Positions 6,787-15,653 are shown, counted from the first letter of the stretch. The stretch: DNA of 31,642 nt from JAPHSX01 sp050298555 (GCA_050298555.1 JBNKUL010000010.1:1-31642); one strand, 5' to 3'. Notes: generated from the sequence alone by a model not told the origin. Translations and numbers: made by a program.

Positions 6787-8570
6787 CACCACGGTTTGTC
6801 CTCTTCACCCTTCTGTTGCTGGTTCTGATATTGATAGAGAAACTTGCGCCGCCACAAGCCGGCCGGGTCGTCCGGGATACGTCGCAACCACTGCTCGGTG
6901 GACTGTTCCCGCTCCAGCTCCTCGGCGCTCGGCATCGGGGCTTGGTCGTCGCCGCTTGGTGACTCGGCAGGTGCCTCGTCCTGTAGCTGCTCCCTCAGTC
7001 TCTCGGCGGCCTGTTGTTCACCCTCCGACTGACCTTCCGATTCGCCCTTCTGTTCACCCTGATCGCCCTCTTCACTTGAGGCCTGCCCCTGCTCGGACGA
7101 CTCACCGCCTTCGCCCTGCTGCGGCGTATCGCCAGACTGGTCCTGCTGTTGCTTCTCGCCCTGTTTGTCCTGCTGCCCCTCCCCTTGTTGCTGCTGCAGC
7201 AGGCTCTTAATCAGGTCACGGTTGAAGAGGGCGTCCTCCATCTCGGGCTGCTGCTTTATCGCCTCTTCATAGGCCTCCAGGGCCTGCGGCAGTTTGCCGG
7301 TTTTTGCCAGGGCATTGCCGCGGTTGTAGGCGGCCTCGCCACCGGGAAGGCCCTGCAGCAGTTGCAGCGACTTTTCATAATCCCCGTTGCGATAGTGGGC
7401 CGCCGCCTGCCACTCACGCTGCTCAAACAGTTGCGCCGCGGCGCCATGGTCACCACGCTCGAAGGCCTGCTGCCCCTGCTGGTCCTGATTGAGCCAGAGA
7501 CTATCCAGTTCCAGGGCATAACCATCCTGCGGCAACGGCAGCACCGCCAACAGTGCCAGCCACAGCACACCACGGCGAAAGGCGGGCAGCACCAACAGCA
7601 GCAACAGCGGCAGCAGCCAGACACCCTCGTCGTGCCACTGCGCGCTATGGAGCCCGCCATCGGCCTCTTCCTTTGTAGCCGCCCCCTCATCGAGGTTTGA
7701 GAGCAGCGCCTCGATATCGCTGTCGTCGCTGCTCAGGGGGCGGTAGAGGCCGCCACCGCGGTGTGCGGCCCGTGCCATCGCAGCGGCATCGAGGGCGGCG
7801 AGGACGATATTGCCCTCACCGTCCTTGACGAAGCCTCCACCGGGCAGCGGGATCGGCGCCCCCTCGTCACCGCCCACACCCAGCAGCAGCAGCTTGTAAC
7901 CGGCGCTACGCAGTTTCCCTATCTGTTCGTCCAATAGCGTTTCATCCGCCCCATCCAGACCGTCACTGACCAGCAGCACGGCGCCATCGGCACTGCCCGC
8001 CTGCTGCAGCAGTTGCCGTCCCCTGGCGATGGCGAGGTCGGGACGCGAGCCCTGCGCCGGCATCAACTCGGTCGACATTCCCTTTAGCTGGGCGGCGATG
8101 GTGTCGCTGTCGTCGCTCAGCGGGGTGACCACAAAGGCGTTGGCGGCATAGGCGATAAGGGCGGTCTCCCCCTCCCTGCGCCGGTCGAGGATATCAATGA
8201 GCTTGAGGCGAGCACGGGCCAGGCGCGAGGGTCGGAGATCCGCGGCGTCCATGGAGCGTGAAAGGTCGAGCAGGATCACCAGCGAGGAGTTTTGCCGGAA
8301 CAGCGGCTGTTCCACCCGCTGCCAGGCGGGCCCGGCCATGGCAGTGATCGCCAGCAGCCCCGCCAGGCCAAGCAACAACAGGGGGCGGCGACGCTGGCGC
8401 ACCGTTTCACCCACCAGCAGGTGGGGCAGCAACGCAGGGTCGACCACCGCCTGCCAGCTGCCGCGCCGTGCATTGGTACGGCCCAGCCACCACAGTAGCA
8501 ACGCCAACAACGGCAGGGCGAGGAGCCAGCCGGGGCGCAGGAAGTGGAATGAATCGAACAGAGAGATCAA
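6786..8570 (-). CDS. batB: BatB-BatC fusion: membrane VWA domain plus TPR and acidic/Gln-rich tail
   Basis: A 594-residue protein that joins what are separate batB and batC genes in some bacteria. Two N-terminal transmembrane segments (about 13-30 and 63-80) precede a von Willebrand A domain with the metal-ion site DLSRS (residues 102-106). A further hydrophobic segment, GVWLLPLLLLLVLPAF, lies after the VWA domain (about 318-333), so the TPR part probably follows it on the other side of the membrane. TPR-like repeats run from about 363 to 460 (AAYNRGNALAKTGKLPQALEAYEEAIKQQ in two parts). From about 465 to 560 the chain is low complexity, rich in Gln, Glu, Gly and Ser, then ends in a basic stretch. 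ATGA overlap with batA shows translational coupling. Confidence 0.88.
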   Translation of the reverse strand: MISLFDSFHFLRPGWLLALPLLALLLWWLGRTNARRGSWQAVVDPALLPHLLVGETVRQRRRPLLLLGLAGLLAITAMAGPAWQRVEQPLFRQNSSLVILLDLSRSMDAADLRPSRLARARLKLIDILDRRREGETALIAYAANAFVVTPLSDDSDTIAAQLKGMSTELMPAQGSRPDLAIARGRQLLQQAGSADGAVLLVSDGLDGADETLLDEQIGKLRSAGYKLLLLGVGGDEGAPIPLPGGGFVKDGEGNIVLAALDAAAMARAAHRGGGLYRPLSSDDSDIEALLSNLDEGAATKEEADGGLHSAQWHDEGVWLLPLLLLLVLPAFRRGVLWLALLAVLPLPQDGYALELDSLWLNQDQQGQQAFERGDHGAAAQLFEQREWQAAAHYRNGDYEKSLQLLQGLPGGEAAYNRGNALAKTGKLPQALEAYEEAIKQQPEMEDALFNRDLIKSLLQQQQGEGQQDKQGEKQQQDQSGDTPQQGEGGESSEQGQASSEEGDQGEQKGESEGQSEGEQQAAERLREQLQDEAPAESPSGDDQAPMPSAEELEREQSTEQWLRRIPDDPAGLWRRKFLYQYQNQQQKGEEDKPW

Positions 8571-9562
8571 CGGCGCCTCCAGATGACGATCACCAGCAGC
8601 GACAACAGCAGCGCACCGCCCAGCGGCCAGTGGTAGAGGGATCGCCTGGGGCGGAAGGTACGGGACTCACGCACCACCGGCTCCAGCTCGTCGAGCAACT
8701 GGTAGATCTGGTTCAGCTCGGCGGTGTCGCGGGCACGGAAGTAGCGCCCGCCGGTCTGCTCGGCGATGCCGCGCAGCGTCTTCTCGTCCAGGTCGCGCGA
8801 GGGGTTGATGCGTTGTGAGCCGAACAGCGATTGCACCACCATTTCGTCGGCACCGACACCGATGGTGTAGATGGTAAGGCCCGCCTCGGCGGCCAGCTCG
8901 GCGGCCTTGAGCGGTCCCAGCTCACCGGCGGTGTTGGCGCCGTCGGTGAGCAGGATCAGCACCTTCTTTTCCGAGGCCTGCGCCCCCTCCCGTTTACGCA
9001 GCCGCTTCACCGCCAGGCCGATGGCATCACCAATGGCGGTCTCCTTGCCAGCCAGGCCGATCACCGCCTCCTCCAGCAGGGCGCGCACGGTCTTGCGATC
9101 GAAGCTGAGCGGGGTCTGCACGTAAGCATTGCGGCCAAAGAGGATGAGGCCGATGCGGTCGCCGACACGTCGCTCGATGAACTCCCCGGCAACGATCTGC
9201 GTCGCCAGCAGGCGGCTGATCGCCTCGTCCTGCACCACGAAGTCCTCCTCCGCCATACTGCCGGAGAGGTCCACCGCCAGCATCAGGTCGCGGCTGCTCA
9301 CCGGCAGCTCCAGTGGCTCACCTACCCACTGCGGTCGGGCCGCGGCGGCCAGCAGCAGTATCCAGGCCAGCAGGGCGAGGAGATAGAGTCCGATAGAACC
9401 GATGCCCGCCGGCATACCTGCACGGCGCGGCACGGCGAAGCGCTCCAGCAGTGGCACGCGCAGCGCCGCCTCGTCGCGGGCATCGCTGGCGGGCGAGAGC
9501 CAGGTAAGCAGCAGCGGCAGGGGCAGCAGCAGGAACATCCACCACCAGGCGAACTCGATCAT
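8567..9562 (-). CDS. batA: BatA: membrane VWA-domain protein
   Basis: A 331-residue inner-membrane protein with an N-terminal hydrophobic hairpin (about 4-23 and 57-75), a VWA domain carrying a complete MIDAS motif DLSGS (residues 98-102), and a C-terminal transmembrane segment ending in WRRR. The conserved DRIGLILFGRNAYVQTPLS and LILLTDGANTAGE segments are typical of the BatA/YehP-type VWA family. Both ends overlap their neighbours by four bases (ATGA), placing it firmly in the moxR operon. Its likely role is as a metal-dependent binding platform in a complex with BatB/C and BatD; no substrate can be inferred. Confidence 0.92.
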   Translation of the reverse strand: MIEFAWWWMFLLLPLPLLLTWLSPASDARDEAALRVPLLERFAVPRRAGMPAGIGSIGLYLLALLAWILLLAAAARPQWVGEPLELPVSSRDLMLAVDLSGSMAEEDFVVQDEAISRLLATQIVAGEFIERRVGDRIGLILFGRNAYVQTPLSFDRKTVRALLEEAVIGLAGKETAIGDAIGLAVKRLRKREGAQASEKKVLILLTDGANTAGELGPLKAAELAAEAGLTIYTIGVGADEMVVQSLFGSQRINPSRDLDEKTLRGIAEQTGGRYFRARDTAELNQIYQLLDELEPVVRESRTFRPRRSLYHWPLGGALLLSLLVIVIWRRR

Positions 9563-10035
9563 GCGCCACCTCCCGGCAGGCTGGCGATCCAGTCGTCGCA
9601 GGCCTTGAGCAGGGCTGCCGCCTCGTCGCGTGCCACCGCCTGATTACGGTAGGGGGCATCCGACAGCAGATGCGCCTGCTGTGGAGTGAGCCCCCCGCCC
9701 TTGCTGTTAATGAACTCGGCCCACGCCTTGCCACTCAGTGCAGCAACCTCATCATTGGGAAAACGGGTTGTGGCCACCCTGCGCAGCAGGATGGAGAGCT
9801 GCTGCACTACCTCCAAACCGTTATCTTCCTCAACGTGAATATGTTGTAGCGCTTTCCTTGCCTCGGTGCGCCACTGGTTTCCGCCACGCCTTTTGCGCAA
9901 CCAGTACACGGCCGCCACCAACAACATTACCAACGCCAATAACAGCCACCAGCCGACGGCGGGCGGCCACCACCCCACCGCCTCGGGCAGATGGATGTCG
10001 CGCAGCTGGCTGAGGTCCGGGGCCTGGCTGTTCAT
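9559..10035 (-). CDS. DUF4381 family protein
   Basis: A 158-residue single-pass membrane protein of the DUF4381 family, found between the DUF58 gene and batA in many proteobacterial bat operons. The N-terminus has the family's typical LRDIHLPEAVGWWPPAVGWW segment, running into a transmembrane helix (about 20-43) with a following basic KRRGG stop-transfer. The cytoplasmic part is helical. Its start ATG shares one base with the DUF58 stop and its end overlaps batA by four bases. Function is unknown; the strict operon position suggests an accessory part of the Bat complex. Confidence 0.88.
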   Translation of the reverse strand: MNSQAPDLSQLRDIHLPEAVGWWPPAVGWWLLLALVMLLVAAVYWLRKRRGGNQWRTEARKALQHIHVEEDNGLEVVQQLSILLRRVATTRFPNDEVAALSGKAWAEFINSKGGGLTPQQAHLLSDAPYRNQAVARDEAAALLKACDDWIASLPGGGA

Positions 10036-11000
10036 CAGCGGACCATCCCGAAACGTTGTTGCAGTGCGGCCAGCGGCTCCTCGCCGCTAGCGATGGGCAG
10101 TAGCTGTATCCCGGGGCGCCGCGCCAGCAGCTCAAGCTGTTGTAGCTGTCGAGTGAAGGCGTCGTGATAGCGCTGTCGAATGTCGCGGTCGGCGGTATCG
10201 ATCACCACGCTACGCTCGCCGTCGCTGACGCGGTAGCGCCCCGCAGGGGGCAGCTCGGACTCGATGGGGTCGTGGCAGAAGCCGAGCACCACCTCACAGT
10301 GGCGCCCCAGTTCAGTGAGTTGGGAGATCGCCTCGCGACCCATCCCGGCGAAGTCGCTGAAGATGAAGACCAGGCTGCCGGGTGGGGCGACGCGACGCAG
10401 CCGCTGCAGGGCGGAGAGCAGGCTCTCGTCGGGCTGCGCCTCGCCGCGCTCACGACGCCGCCAGCGCTCATCGCTGCCCAGGGTGTTCAACAGGTGCAGC
10501 AGGCTCTGCCTGCCGCCGCGCGGACGGCTCTCCTGGTGCTGGTGGTCATCGAATATCAGCGCCCCGATGCGATCGCCGCCGTCCACCGCACTCCAGCCCA
10601 GCAGTGCCGCCGCCTGGGCCGCGCGCACCGCCTTGAAGGCGCCCTGGGTGGCGAAGAACATGCTTTCCCGCAGGTCGAGGCAGAGCAGCACGCTGCGCTC
10701 GCGCTCCTCGCGATAGAGTTTGGTGTGGGGGCGGCCGGTACGGGCGGTAACACGCCAGTCCAGCATCCGCACATCATCCCCCTGCTGGTAGGGGCGCACC
10801 TCGTCGAACTCCATTCCCCGCCCCTTGAACGGCGACAGATAGCCACCGCTCTGGGTCGAGCGGATGCGTCCCCGGCCGAGGGAGAGCGAGCGTGCCTGAT
10901 GATGGAGGGCGATGAGGCTGCGGGTGGAGAGGCGTACACGCCCCTCTCCGCTGTCGTGCGGCACCTCTGGCCCACCAGACTGCCTGCGCTTGAACAGCAT
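10035..11000 (-). CDS. DUF58 domain protein (degenerate VWA-like)
   Basis: A 321-residue soluble DUF58 protein. The hallmark segment of the family is present at about 59-98: FKGRGMEFDEVRPYQQGDD followed by RMLDWRVTARTGRPHTK. A VWA-like fold follows with a degenerate metal site, DLRES (109-113), instead of the full DxSxS. DUF58 genes almost always sit directly after moxR, as here (19-base gap), and are presumed clients or partners of the MoxR ATPase. The protein has no membrane segments, unlike BatA and BatB. No enzymatic function can be assigned. Confidence 0.9.
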   Translation of the reverse strand: MLFKRRQSGGPEVPHDSGEGRVRLSTRSLIALHHQARSLSLGRGRIRSTQSGGYLSPFKGRGMEFDEVRPYQQGDDVRMLDWRVTARTGRPHTKLYREERERSVLLCLDLRESMFFATQGAFKAVRAAQAAALLGWSAVDGGDRIGALIFDDHQHQESRPRGGRQSLLHLLNTLGSDERWRRRERGEAQPDESLLSALQRLRRVAPPGSLVFIFSDFAGMGREAISQLTELGRHCEVVLGFCHDPIESELPPAGRYRVSDGERSVVIDTADRDIRQRYHDAFTRQLQQLELLARRPGIQLLPIASGEEPLAALQQRFGMVR

Positions 11001-11019
11001 GGAAGCTACCGCCCCGCCT

Positions 11020-12009
11020 TTAAGGTACGGCGATCTGCTGGATCAGGCTGGTAATGAAGCGGTCGGGGGTAACCCCTTCGGCCTCCGCCTCGTAGGAGAG
11101 CAGCACCCGGTGGCGCAGCACGTCGAGGGCCATGGTCTGGATATCGTCGGGGGTGACATAATCACGACCGGCCAGCCAGGCGTGGGCGCGGGCGCAGCGG
11201 TCCAGGGCGATGGTCGCCCGTGGACTGCCCCCCCACTGGACCCAGTGGGCCAGCTCTTCACCGTAGGGGGCCGGGTCACGGGTGGCCATGATGATTTCAA
11301 TCAGGTAACGCTCCAGGTTCTCCGCCATATGCACCTGCAACACCTCGTGGCGCGCCTGGAACAGCTGCTCCTGACTCAGGGGGGACAACGCTTCCGCCTC
11401 CCCCTCCCCGTCAGCCATCGCCTCGTTGCGGGCCAGGCGCAGGATCGCCTGCTCAGTCTCGGCAGTGGGGTAGTCGATCTTCACGTGCAGCAGGAAGCGA
11501 TCGAGCTGCGCCTCGGGCAGCGGGTAGGTGCCCTCCTGCTCCAGCGGGTTTTGCGTCGCCATCACCAGGAACAGGCTGGGCAGGTAGTAGGTGGAGCTAC
11601 CGACGGTGATCTGCCGCTCGGCCATCGCCTCCAGCAGGGCCGACTGCACCTTGGCCGGGGCTCGGTTAATCTCGTCGGCAAGGATGAGGTTGTGGAACAG
11701 CGGGCCGGGCTGGAATTCGAAGCTGCCCTCCTGCTGGCGGTAGATCTCGGTGCCGGTGAGGTCGGCAGGCAGTAGATCCGGAGTGAACTGCACGCGGTGG
11801 AAGTTACCCTCCACCCCTTCGCTCAGGGCCTTAATGGCGCGGGTCTTGGCCAGCCCGGGGGCGCCTTCGACCAGCAGGTGGCCATCGGCCAGCAGGGCGA
11901 TCAGCAGGCTGTCGACCAGCCGCACCTGACCAAGGATTTCAGCACTGACCCGCTCTCTGAGGGCCTGTACCGCCTGTTGGGTTGGGGAAGTCTCTGCTAC
12001 AGCCACCAT
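11020..12009 (-). CDS. moxR: MoxR family AAA+ ATPase
   Basis: A 329-residue AAA+ ATPase and the first gene of the bat operon. Walker A is GAPGLAKT (49-56), Walker B is LILADE (108-113), sensor 1 lies in FLVMATQNPLEQEGTYPLPEAQLDRF, and the C-terminal lid contains SPRATIALDRCARAHA. MoxR proteins are thought to act as chaperones that remodel or load metal into VWA-domain partners, which fits the DUF58, BatA and BatB genes following. The start ATG at 12009 follows an AAGAGGAG ribosome-binding stretch at a rather long spacing. The upstream 12010-12171 segment should hold the operon promoter, but I see no convincing -35/-10 pair. Confidence 0.94.
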   Translation of the reverse strand: MVAVAETSPTQQAVQALRERVSAEILGQVRLVDSLLIALLADGHLLVEGAPGLAKTRAIKALSEGVEGNFHRVQFTPDLLPADLTGTEIYRQQEGSFEFQPGPLFHNLILADEINRAPAKVQSALLEAMAERQITVGSSTYYLPSLFLVMATQNPLEQEGTYPLPEAQLDRFLLHVKIDYPTAETEQAILRLARNEAMADGEGEAEALSPLSQEQLFQARHEVLQVHMAENLERYLIEIIMATRDPAPYGEELAHWVQWGGSPRATIALDRCARAHAWLAGRDYVTPDDIQTMALDVLRHRVLLSYEAEAEGVTPDRFITSLIQQIAVP

Positions 12010-12171
12010 GCCTGTTACTACGCTCCTCTTTGTTGTTATTACCTAAACCACCGACGACCGCGGCGGCAAAAATATACCAACTGCCCGCACTACGTGTCAT
12101 CGGCACAAGAGGAAAGACCGCAGAAAAAAATGAAAGTTCCGGCTTGAGAGAAGGGATAAAGTGGCTACAAA

Positions 12172-12206
12172 TAAAAACAGCGAGCCGGTAAAACCGGGCT
12201 CGCTGT
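12172..12206 (-). terminator. Intrinsic terminator of tRNA-Val
   Basis: On the minus strand a 10-bp perfect stem (acagcgagcc pairing with ggctcgctgt, 12177-12206) closes a loop with an inner CCGG/GG-CC pairing, and a T-rich run (TTTTTATTTG) follows at its 3' side. It lies 9 bases past the tRNA CCA end, in the right orientation to stop tRNA transcription before the moxR upstream region. Confidence 0.85.
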
Positions 12207-12214
12207 TCTGTGTT

Positions 12215-12291
12215 TGGTACTCGCGAGTAGACTCGAACTACCGACCCCCACCATGTCAAGGTGGTGCTCTAACCAACTGAGCTACGCGAGT
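12215..12291 (-). tRNA. tRNA-Val (anticodon GAC)
   Basis: A complete 77-nt tRNA folds on the minus strand. The acceptor stem is ACTCGCG/CGCGAGT with discriminator A and an encoded CCA. The D arm is GCTCAGTTGGTTAGAGC. The anticodon stem CCACC/GGTGG encloses TTGACAT, so the anticodon is GAC (valine). The T arm GGTAG-TTCGAGT-CTACT has one G-U pair. It has its own terminator and a plausible promoter, so it need not depend on uvrB transcription. Confidence 0.97.
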
Positions 12292-12305
12292 ATTGGAGGC
12301 CGCAT

Positions 12306-12334
12306 AAGATACCCGCGGACTCTCGCTTATGCAA
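12306..12334 (-). promoter_or_regulatory. Likely promoter of tRNA-Val
   Basis: On the minus strand TTGCAT (12334-12329) and TATCTT (12311-12306) are separated by 17 bases. A GC-rich stretch (GCGGCC) follows the -10, as in stable-RNA promoters under stringent control. The tRNA 5' end lies 14 bases after the -10. The -35 matches the consensus in only three positions, so this is a fair candidate rather than a certain site. A 7-bp inverted repeat (gcataag/cttatgc, 12302-12332) overlaps both boxes. Confidence 0.5.
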
Positions 12335-12354
12335 GCCCCTTTTTGAGAAAAATA

Positions 12355-14379
12355 TCAGTCGGCGGCAGGCTCGCCCAGGCCGAGGTTCTTCTCCTGTATA
12401 CGCTTGATCTCATCGCGCACCCGAGCCGCCTCTTCGAACTCCAGGTTCCTGGCGTGTTGGTACATCTTCTCCTCCAGCCCCTTGAGGGTCTTCTGCAACT
12501 CCTTCGGGCTCATGGCACTGTACTCGATAAGCTCCTCGGCAACCTTCGCATACTCCTTCGGTTTGCCCGGCACGCCGGGATAGCCCGACTCGAGGATGTC
12601 GTGCACCGCCTTCTCCACCCCCCTGGGGGTGATGCCGTGCTCCTCGTTGTAGGCGACCTGCTTGGCGCGGCGGCGGCTGGTCTCGTCGATGGCACGCTGC
12701 ATCGAGCCGGTGATGCGATCGGCATAGAGGATGGCGTGGCCGTTGAGGTTACGCGCAGCGCGGCCGATGGTCTGGATCAGCGAGGTCTCGGAACGCAGAA
12801 AGCCCTCCTTGTCCGCATCGAGGATCGCCACCAGCGAGACCTCGGGCATATCCAGCCCCTCACGCAGCAGGTTGATCCCCACCAGCACTTCGAACTCGCC
12901 GAGGCGCAGGTCGCGGATGATCTCCATCCGCTCCACGGTGTCGATATCCGAGTGCATGTAGCGCACCCGTACCCCGTGCTCCCCCAGGTAGTCGGTCAGG
13001 TCCTCGGCCATCTTCTTGGTCAGGGTGGTGACCAGTACCCGCTCGCCGACATCCGAGCGCTTGTGGATCTCGGAGAGCAGGTCATCAACCTGGGTGGTGG
13101 CGGGTCGTATTTCCACCTCCGGGTCGACCAGGCCGGTGGGACGCACCACCTTCTCCACCACCTCGCCGGAGTGCTCCAGCTCGTACTTGGCTGGAGTGGC
13201 GGTCACATAGATGGTCTGCGGCGAGATGCGCTCGAACTCATCGAAACGCATCGGGCGATTGTCCAGCGCCGAGGGGAGTCGGAAGCCGTAAGTCACCAGG
13301 TTCTCCTTGCGTGAACGGTCGCCCTTGTACATGGCGCCGATCTGCGACACGGTGACGTGGGACTCGTCGATCACCAGCAGGGCATCGTCGGGCAGGTAGT
13401 CGAACAGGGTCGGCGGCGGCTCGCCGGGGGCGCGGCCGGAGAGGTAGCGCGAGTAGTTCTCGATGCCGGAGCAGTAGCCGAGCTCCAGCATCATCTCGAT
13501 GTCGTAGCGGGTGCGCTGCTCCAGCCGCTGCGCCTCTACCAGCTTGTCCTGGGATCTCAACTGCTCCAGCCGCACCTTCAGCTCCTCCTTGATGTTATCG
13601 ATAGCATCGAGGATGGTCTGGCGCGGGGTGACGTAGTGGGTCTTGGGGTAGATGGTGAGGCGCGACACGCGGCGCAGGATCTCGCCGGTGAGCGGGTCGA
13701 AGTAGCTGAGCTGCTCCACCTCGTCGTCAAACAGCTCGATACGCACCGCCTCGTTCTCCGATTCGGCGGGGAAGATGTCGATCACCTCCCCCCTCACCCG
13801 GTAGGTGGCGCGGCGAAAATCGAGGTCGTTGCGGCTGTACTGCAGCTCAGCGAGGCGACGCAGGATGAATCGCTGGTCCACCGTATCGCCGCGCACCACG
13901 TGCAGCATCATGTTGAGGTAGGAGTTGGGGTCGCCCAGGCCGTAGATCGCCGAGACGGTGGCGACGATGATGGTGTCCTTGCGCTCCAGTATCGCCTTGG
14001 TGGCGGAGAGGCGCATCTGCTCGATGTGCTCGTTAATCGAGGCGTCCTTCTCGATGAAGGTGTCGGAGGCCGGCACGTAGGCCTCCGGCTGGTAGTAGTC
14101 GTAGTAGGAGACGAAATACTCCACCGCATTGTGGGGGAAGAACTCCTTCATCTCACCGTAGAGCTGGGCGGCCAGGGTCTTGTTATGGGCCATGATCAGG
14201 GTGGGGCGCTGCAGCTGCTCGATGACGTTGGCGATAGTGAAGGTCTTGCCCGATCCGGTCACCCCAAGCAGGGTCATCCCCGCCTCGCCCGCCTGCAATC
14301 CCTCGACCAGCCCCTGAATGGCGCCCGGCTGGTCGCCGGCGGGGGGGAATTTGCTCTCAATCTTAAAACTCTTGCTCAT
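12355..14379 (-). CDS. uvrB: UvrABC system protein B (excinuclease subunit)
   Basis: A 674-residue full-length UvrB, the DNA-helicase-like damage verification subunit of nucleotide excision repair that hands lesions from UvrA to UvrC. Walker A is GVTGSGKT (39-46). The damage-probing beta-hairpin region, with YFVSYYDYYQPEAYVP, lies at about 88-110. The DEAH-type box is LLVIDESHVT and motif VI lies in LIQTIGRAARN. The C-terminal UVR domain (about 628-663, LEEKMYQHARNLEFEEAARVRDEI) binds UvrC. The ATG at 14379 is supported by the usual MSKSFKIESKFPPAGDQP N-terminus, although there is no Shine-Dalgarno sequence before it. It is divergent from the aminotransferase; a LexA-like half site upstream is imperfectly spaced. 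Confidence 0.97.
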   Translation of the reverse strand: MSKSFKIESKFPPAGDQPGAIQGLVEGLQAGEAGMTLLGVTGSGKTFTIANVIEQLQRPTLIMAHNKTLAAQLYGEMKEFFPHNAVEYFVSYYDYYQPEAYVPASDTFIEKDASINEHIEQMRLSATKAILERKDTIIVATVSAIYGLGDPNSYLNMMLHVVRGDTVDQRFILRRLAELQYSRNDLDFRRATYRVRGEVIDIFPAESENEAVRIELFDDEVEQLSYFDPLTGEILRRVSRLTIYPKTHYVTPRQTILDAIDNIKEELKVRLEQLRSQDKLVEAQRLEQRTRYDIEMMLELGYCSGIENYSRYLSGRAPGEPPPTLFDYLPDDALLVIDESHVTVSQIGAMYKGDRSRKENLVTYGFRLPSALDNRPMRFDEFERISPQTIYVTATPAKYELEHSGEVVEKVVRPTGLVDPEVEIRPATTQVDDLLSEIHKRSDVGERVLVTTLTKKMAEDLTDYLGEHGVRVRYMHSDIDTVERMEIIRDLRLGEFEVLVGINLLREGLDMPEVSLVAILDADKEGFLRSETSLIQTIGRAARNLNGHAILYADRITGSMQRAIDETSRRRAKQVAYNEEHGITPRGVEKAVHDILESGYPGVPGKPKEYAKVAEELIEYSAMSPKELQKTLKGLEEKMYQHARNLEFEEAARVRDEIKRIQEKNLGLGEPAAD

Positions 14380-14459
14380 GGGGGATTTAGTCTGGCCGGT
14401 TAATACAGTAGAATCCGAGAGTTTACTTTATATACGTCTGCTATTTGAGGGTTACCTGC

Positions 14460-15653
14460 TTGGAAACGCAACTTTCGCATCGTGTTCAGAGTGTTAAGCC
14501 GTCTGCCACCCTGGCCATCACCGCCCGAGCCAAAGAGCTTAAGGCCCAGGGCAAGGACATTATCGGCCTGGGTGCCGGCGAACCCGATTTCGACACCCCG
14601 GAGCACATCAAGCAGGCCGCCATCGAGGCGATTAACATCGGTTTCACCAAGTACACCGCGGTTGACGGCACCCCCAGCCTGAAACAGGCGATTATCGACA
14701 AGTTCCAGCGCGACAACGGCCTGAGCTACGAGCCGAACCAGGTGCTGGTCTCCTGCGGCGGCAAGCAGAGCTTCTTCAACCTGGCGCAGGCCTACCTCAA
14801 CGCCGGCGACGAGGTGATCATCCCCGCCCCCTACTGGGTCTCCTACCCCGACATGGTGCTACTGGCCGAGGGCGTGCCGGTGATCGTACAGGCGGGACTG
14901 GAGCAGGATTTCAAGATCACCCCGGCGCAACTGAAGGCGGCAATTACCGACAAGACCCGCCTGGTCGTACTGAACAGCCCCTCCAACCCCACCGGCGTCG
15001 CCTACAGCAAGGCGGAGCTGGCGGCGCTGGGCGAGGTGCTGCTGCAGTACCCCAATATTCTCATCGCCAGCGATGATATGTACGAGCACATCCTGTGGGC
15101 CGATGAGCCCTTCGCTAACATCGTTACCGCCTGCCCCGAGCTCTACGACCGCACCCTGGTGATGAACGGCGTATCCAAGGCCTACTCCATGACCGGCTGG
15201 CGTATCGGCTATGCCGCTGGCCCCGAGTGGCTGGTGAAGGCGATGAAGAAGGTGCAGTCACAATCCACCTCCAACCCCACCTCCATCTCCCAGGTGGCGG
15301 CCGAGGCGGCACTCAACGGTGACCAGCAGTGCATTGCCGACATGCTGACCCACTTCAAGGCACGTCACGACTTTGTGGTGGAGGGGCTGAACAGGATCAA
15401 GGGTGTAAACTGCCTGCCATCGCAGGGGGCCTTCTACTCCTTCCCCGACGTAAGCGAGGCGATTGCCGCGCTCGACGGCATCAACGACGATGTGGAGCTG
15501 GCGGAATACCTTCTGAACGAGGCCGAGGTGGCCCTGGTGCCCGGCTCCGCCTTCGGCCAGCCCGGTTATATGCGTCTCTCCTTCGCCACCAGCATGGAGA
15601 ACCTGAGCGAGGCGCTGAAGCGTATCGGCGACAAGCTCGGCATGAAGGCGTAA
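14460..15653 (+). CDS. Pyridoxal-phosphate aminotransferase, class I (aspartate aminotransferase-like)
   Basis: A 397-residue class I aminotransferase of the bacterial AspB/AspC1-type (subgroup 1-gamma). The PLP-binding lysine is in NGVSKAYSMTGWRIGYA (Lys240 from this start). NSPSNPTG and the SDDMYEHI aspartate/tyrosine region are intact, and the C-terminal arginine segment GYMRLSFATS is present. I chose the TTG at 14460 because TTGAGGG (14445-14451) is a good ribosome-binding site 8 bases before it and homologues begin near METQLSHRVQ-like sequence; an upstream TTG at 14445 would bury that site. Most likely it makes aspartate/glutamate; close relatives also act on prephenate or aromatic keto acids, and the sequence alone does not settle this. 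Confidence 0.92.
   Translation: METQLSHRVQSVKPSATLAITARAKELKAQGKDIIGLGAGEPDFDTPEHIKQAAIEAINIGFTKYTAVDGTPSLKQAIIDKFQRDNGLSYEPNQVLVSCGGKQSFFNLAQAYLNAGDEVIIPAPYWVSYPDMVLLAEGVPVIVQAGLEQDFKITPAQLKAAITDKTRLVVLNSPSNPTGVAYSKAELAALGEVLLQYPNILIASDDMYEHILWADEPFANIVTACPELYDRTLVMNGVSKAYSMTGWRIGYAAGPEWLVKAMKKVQSQSTSNPTSISQVAAEAALNGDQQCIADMLTHFKARHDFVVEGLNRIKGVNCLPSQGAFYSFPDVSEAIAALDGINDDVELAEYLLNEAEVALVPGSAFGQPGYMRLSFATSMENLSEALKRIGDKLGMKA

Noticed and set aside
7000..7200. Repetitive sequence as possible minisatellite or CRISPR-like array
   Set aside because: It encodes the Gln/Glu/Gly/Ser-rich tail of the BatB-BatC fusion. The repeats are irregular codon-level low complexity, without equal spacers.
12215..12291. 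tRNA-Val as an integration site for a mobile island
   Set aside because: No integrase, direct repeat of the tRNA 3' end or foreign gene block was seen; both flanks are housekeeping genes.
13357..14403. A 348-codon open frame on the plus strand
   Set aside because: Antisense shadow of uvrB; composition is typical of a reversed GC-rich gene and no family is recognisable.
14391..14409. A LexA-like box upstream of uvrB (CTG ... CAG with a TACTGTAT half on the minus strand)
   Set aside because: The spacing between CTG and CAG is 11 rather than the 10 bases of the enterobacterial consensus, and the second half is GC-rich. It may still be a lineage-specific operator, but I cannot support it.
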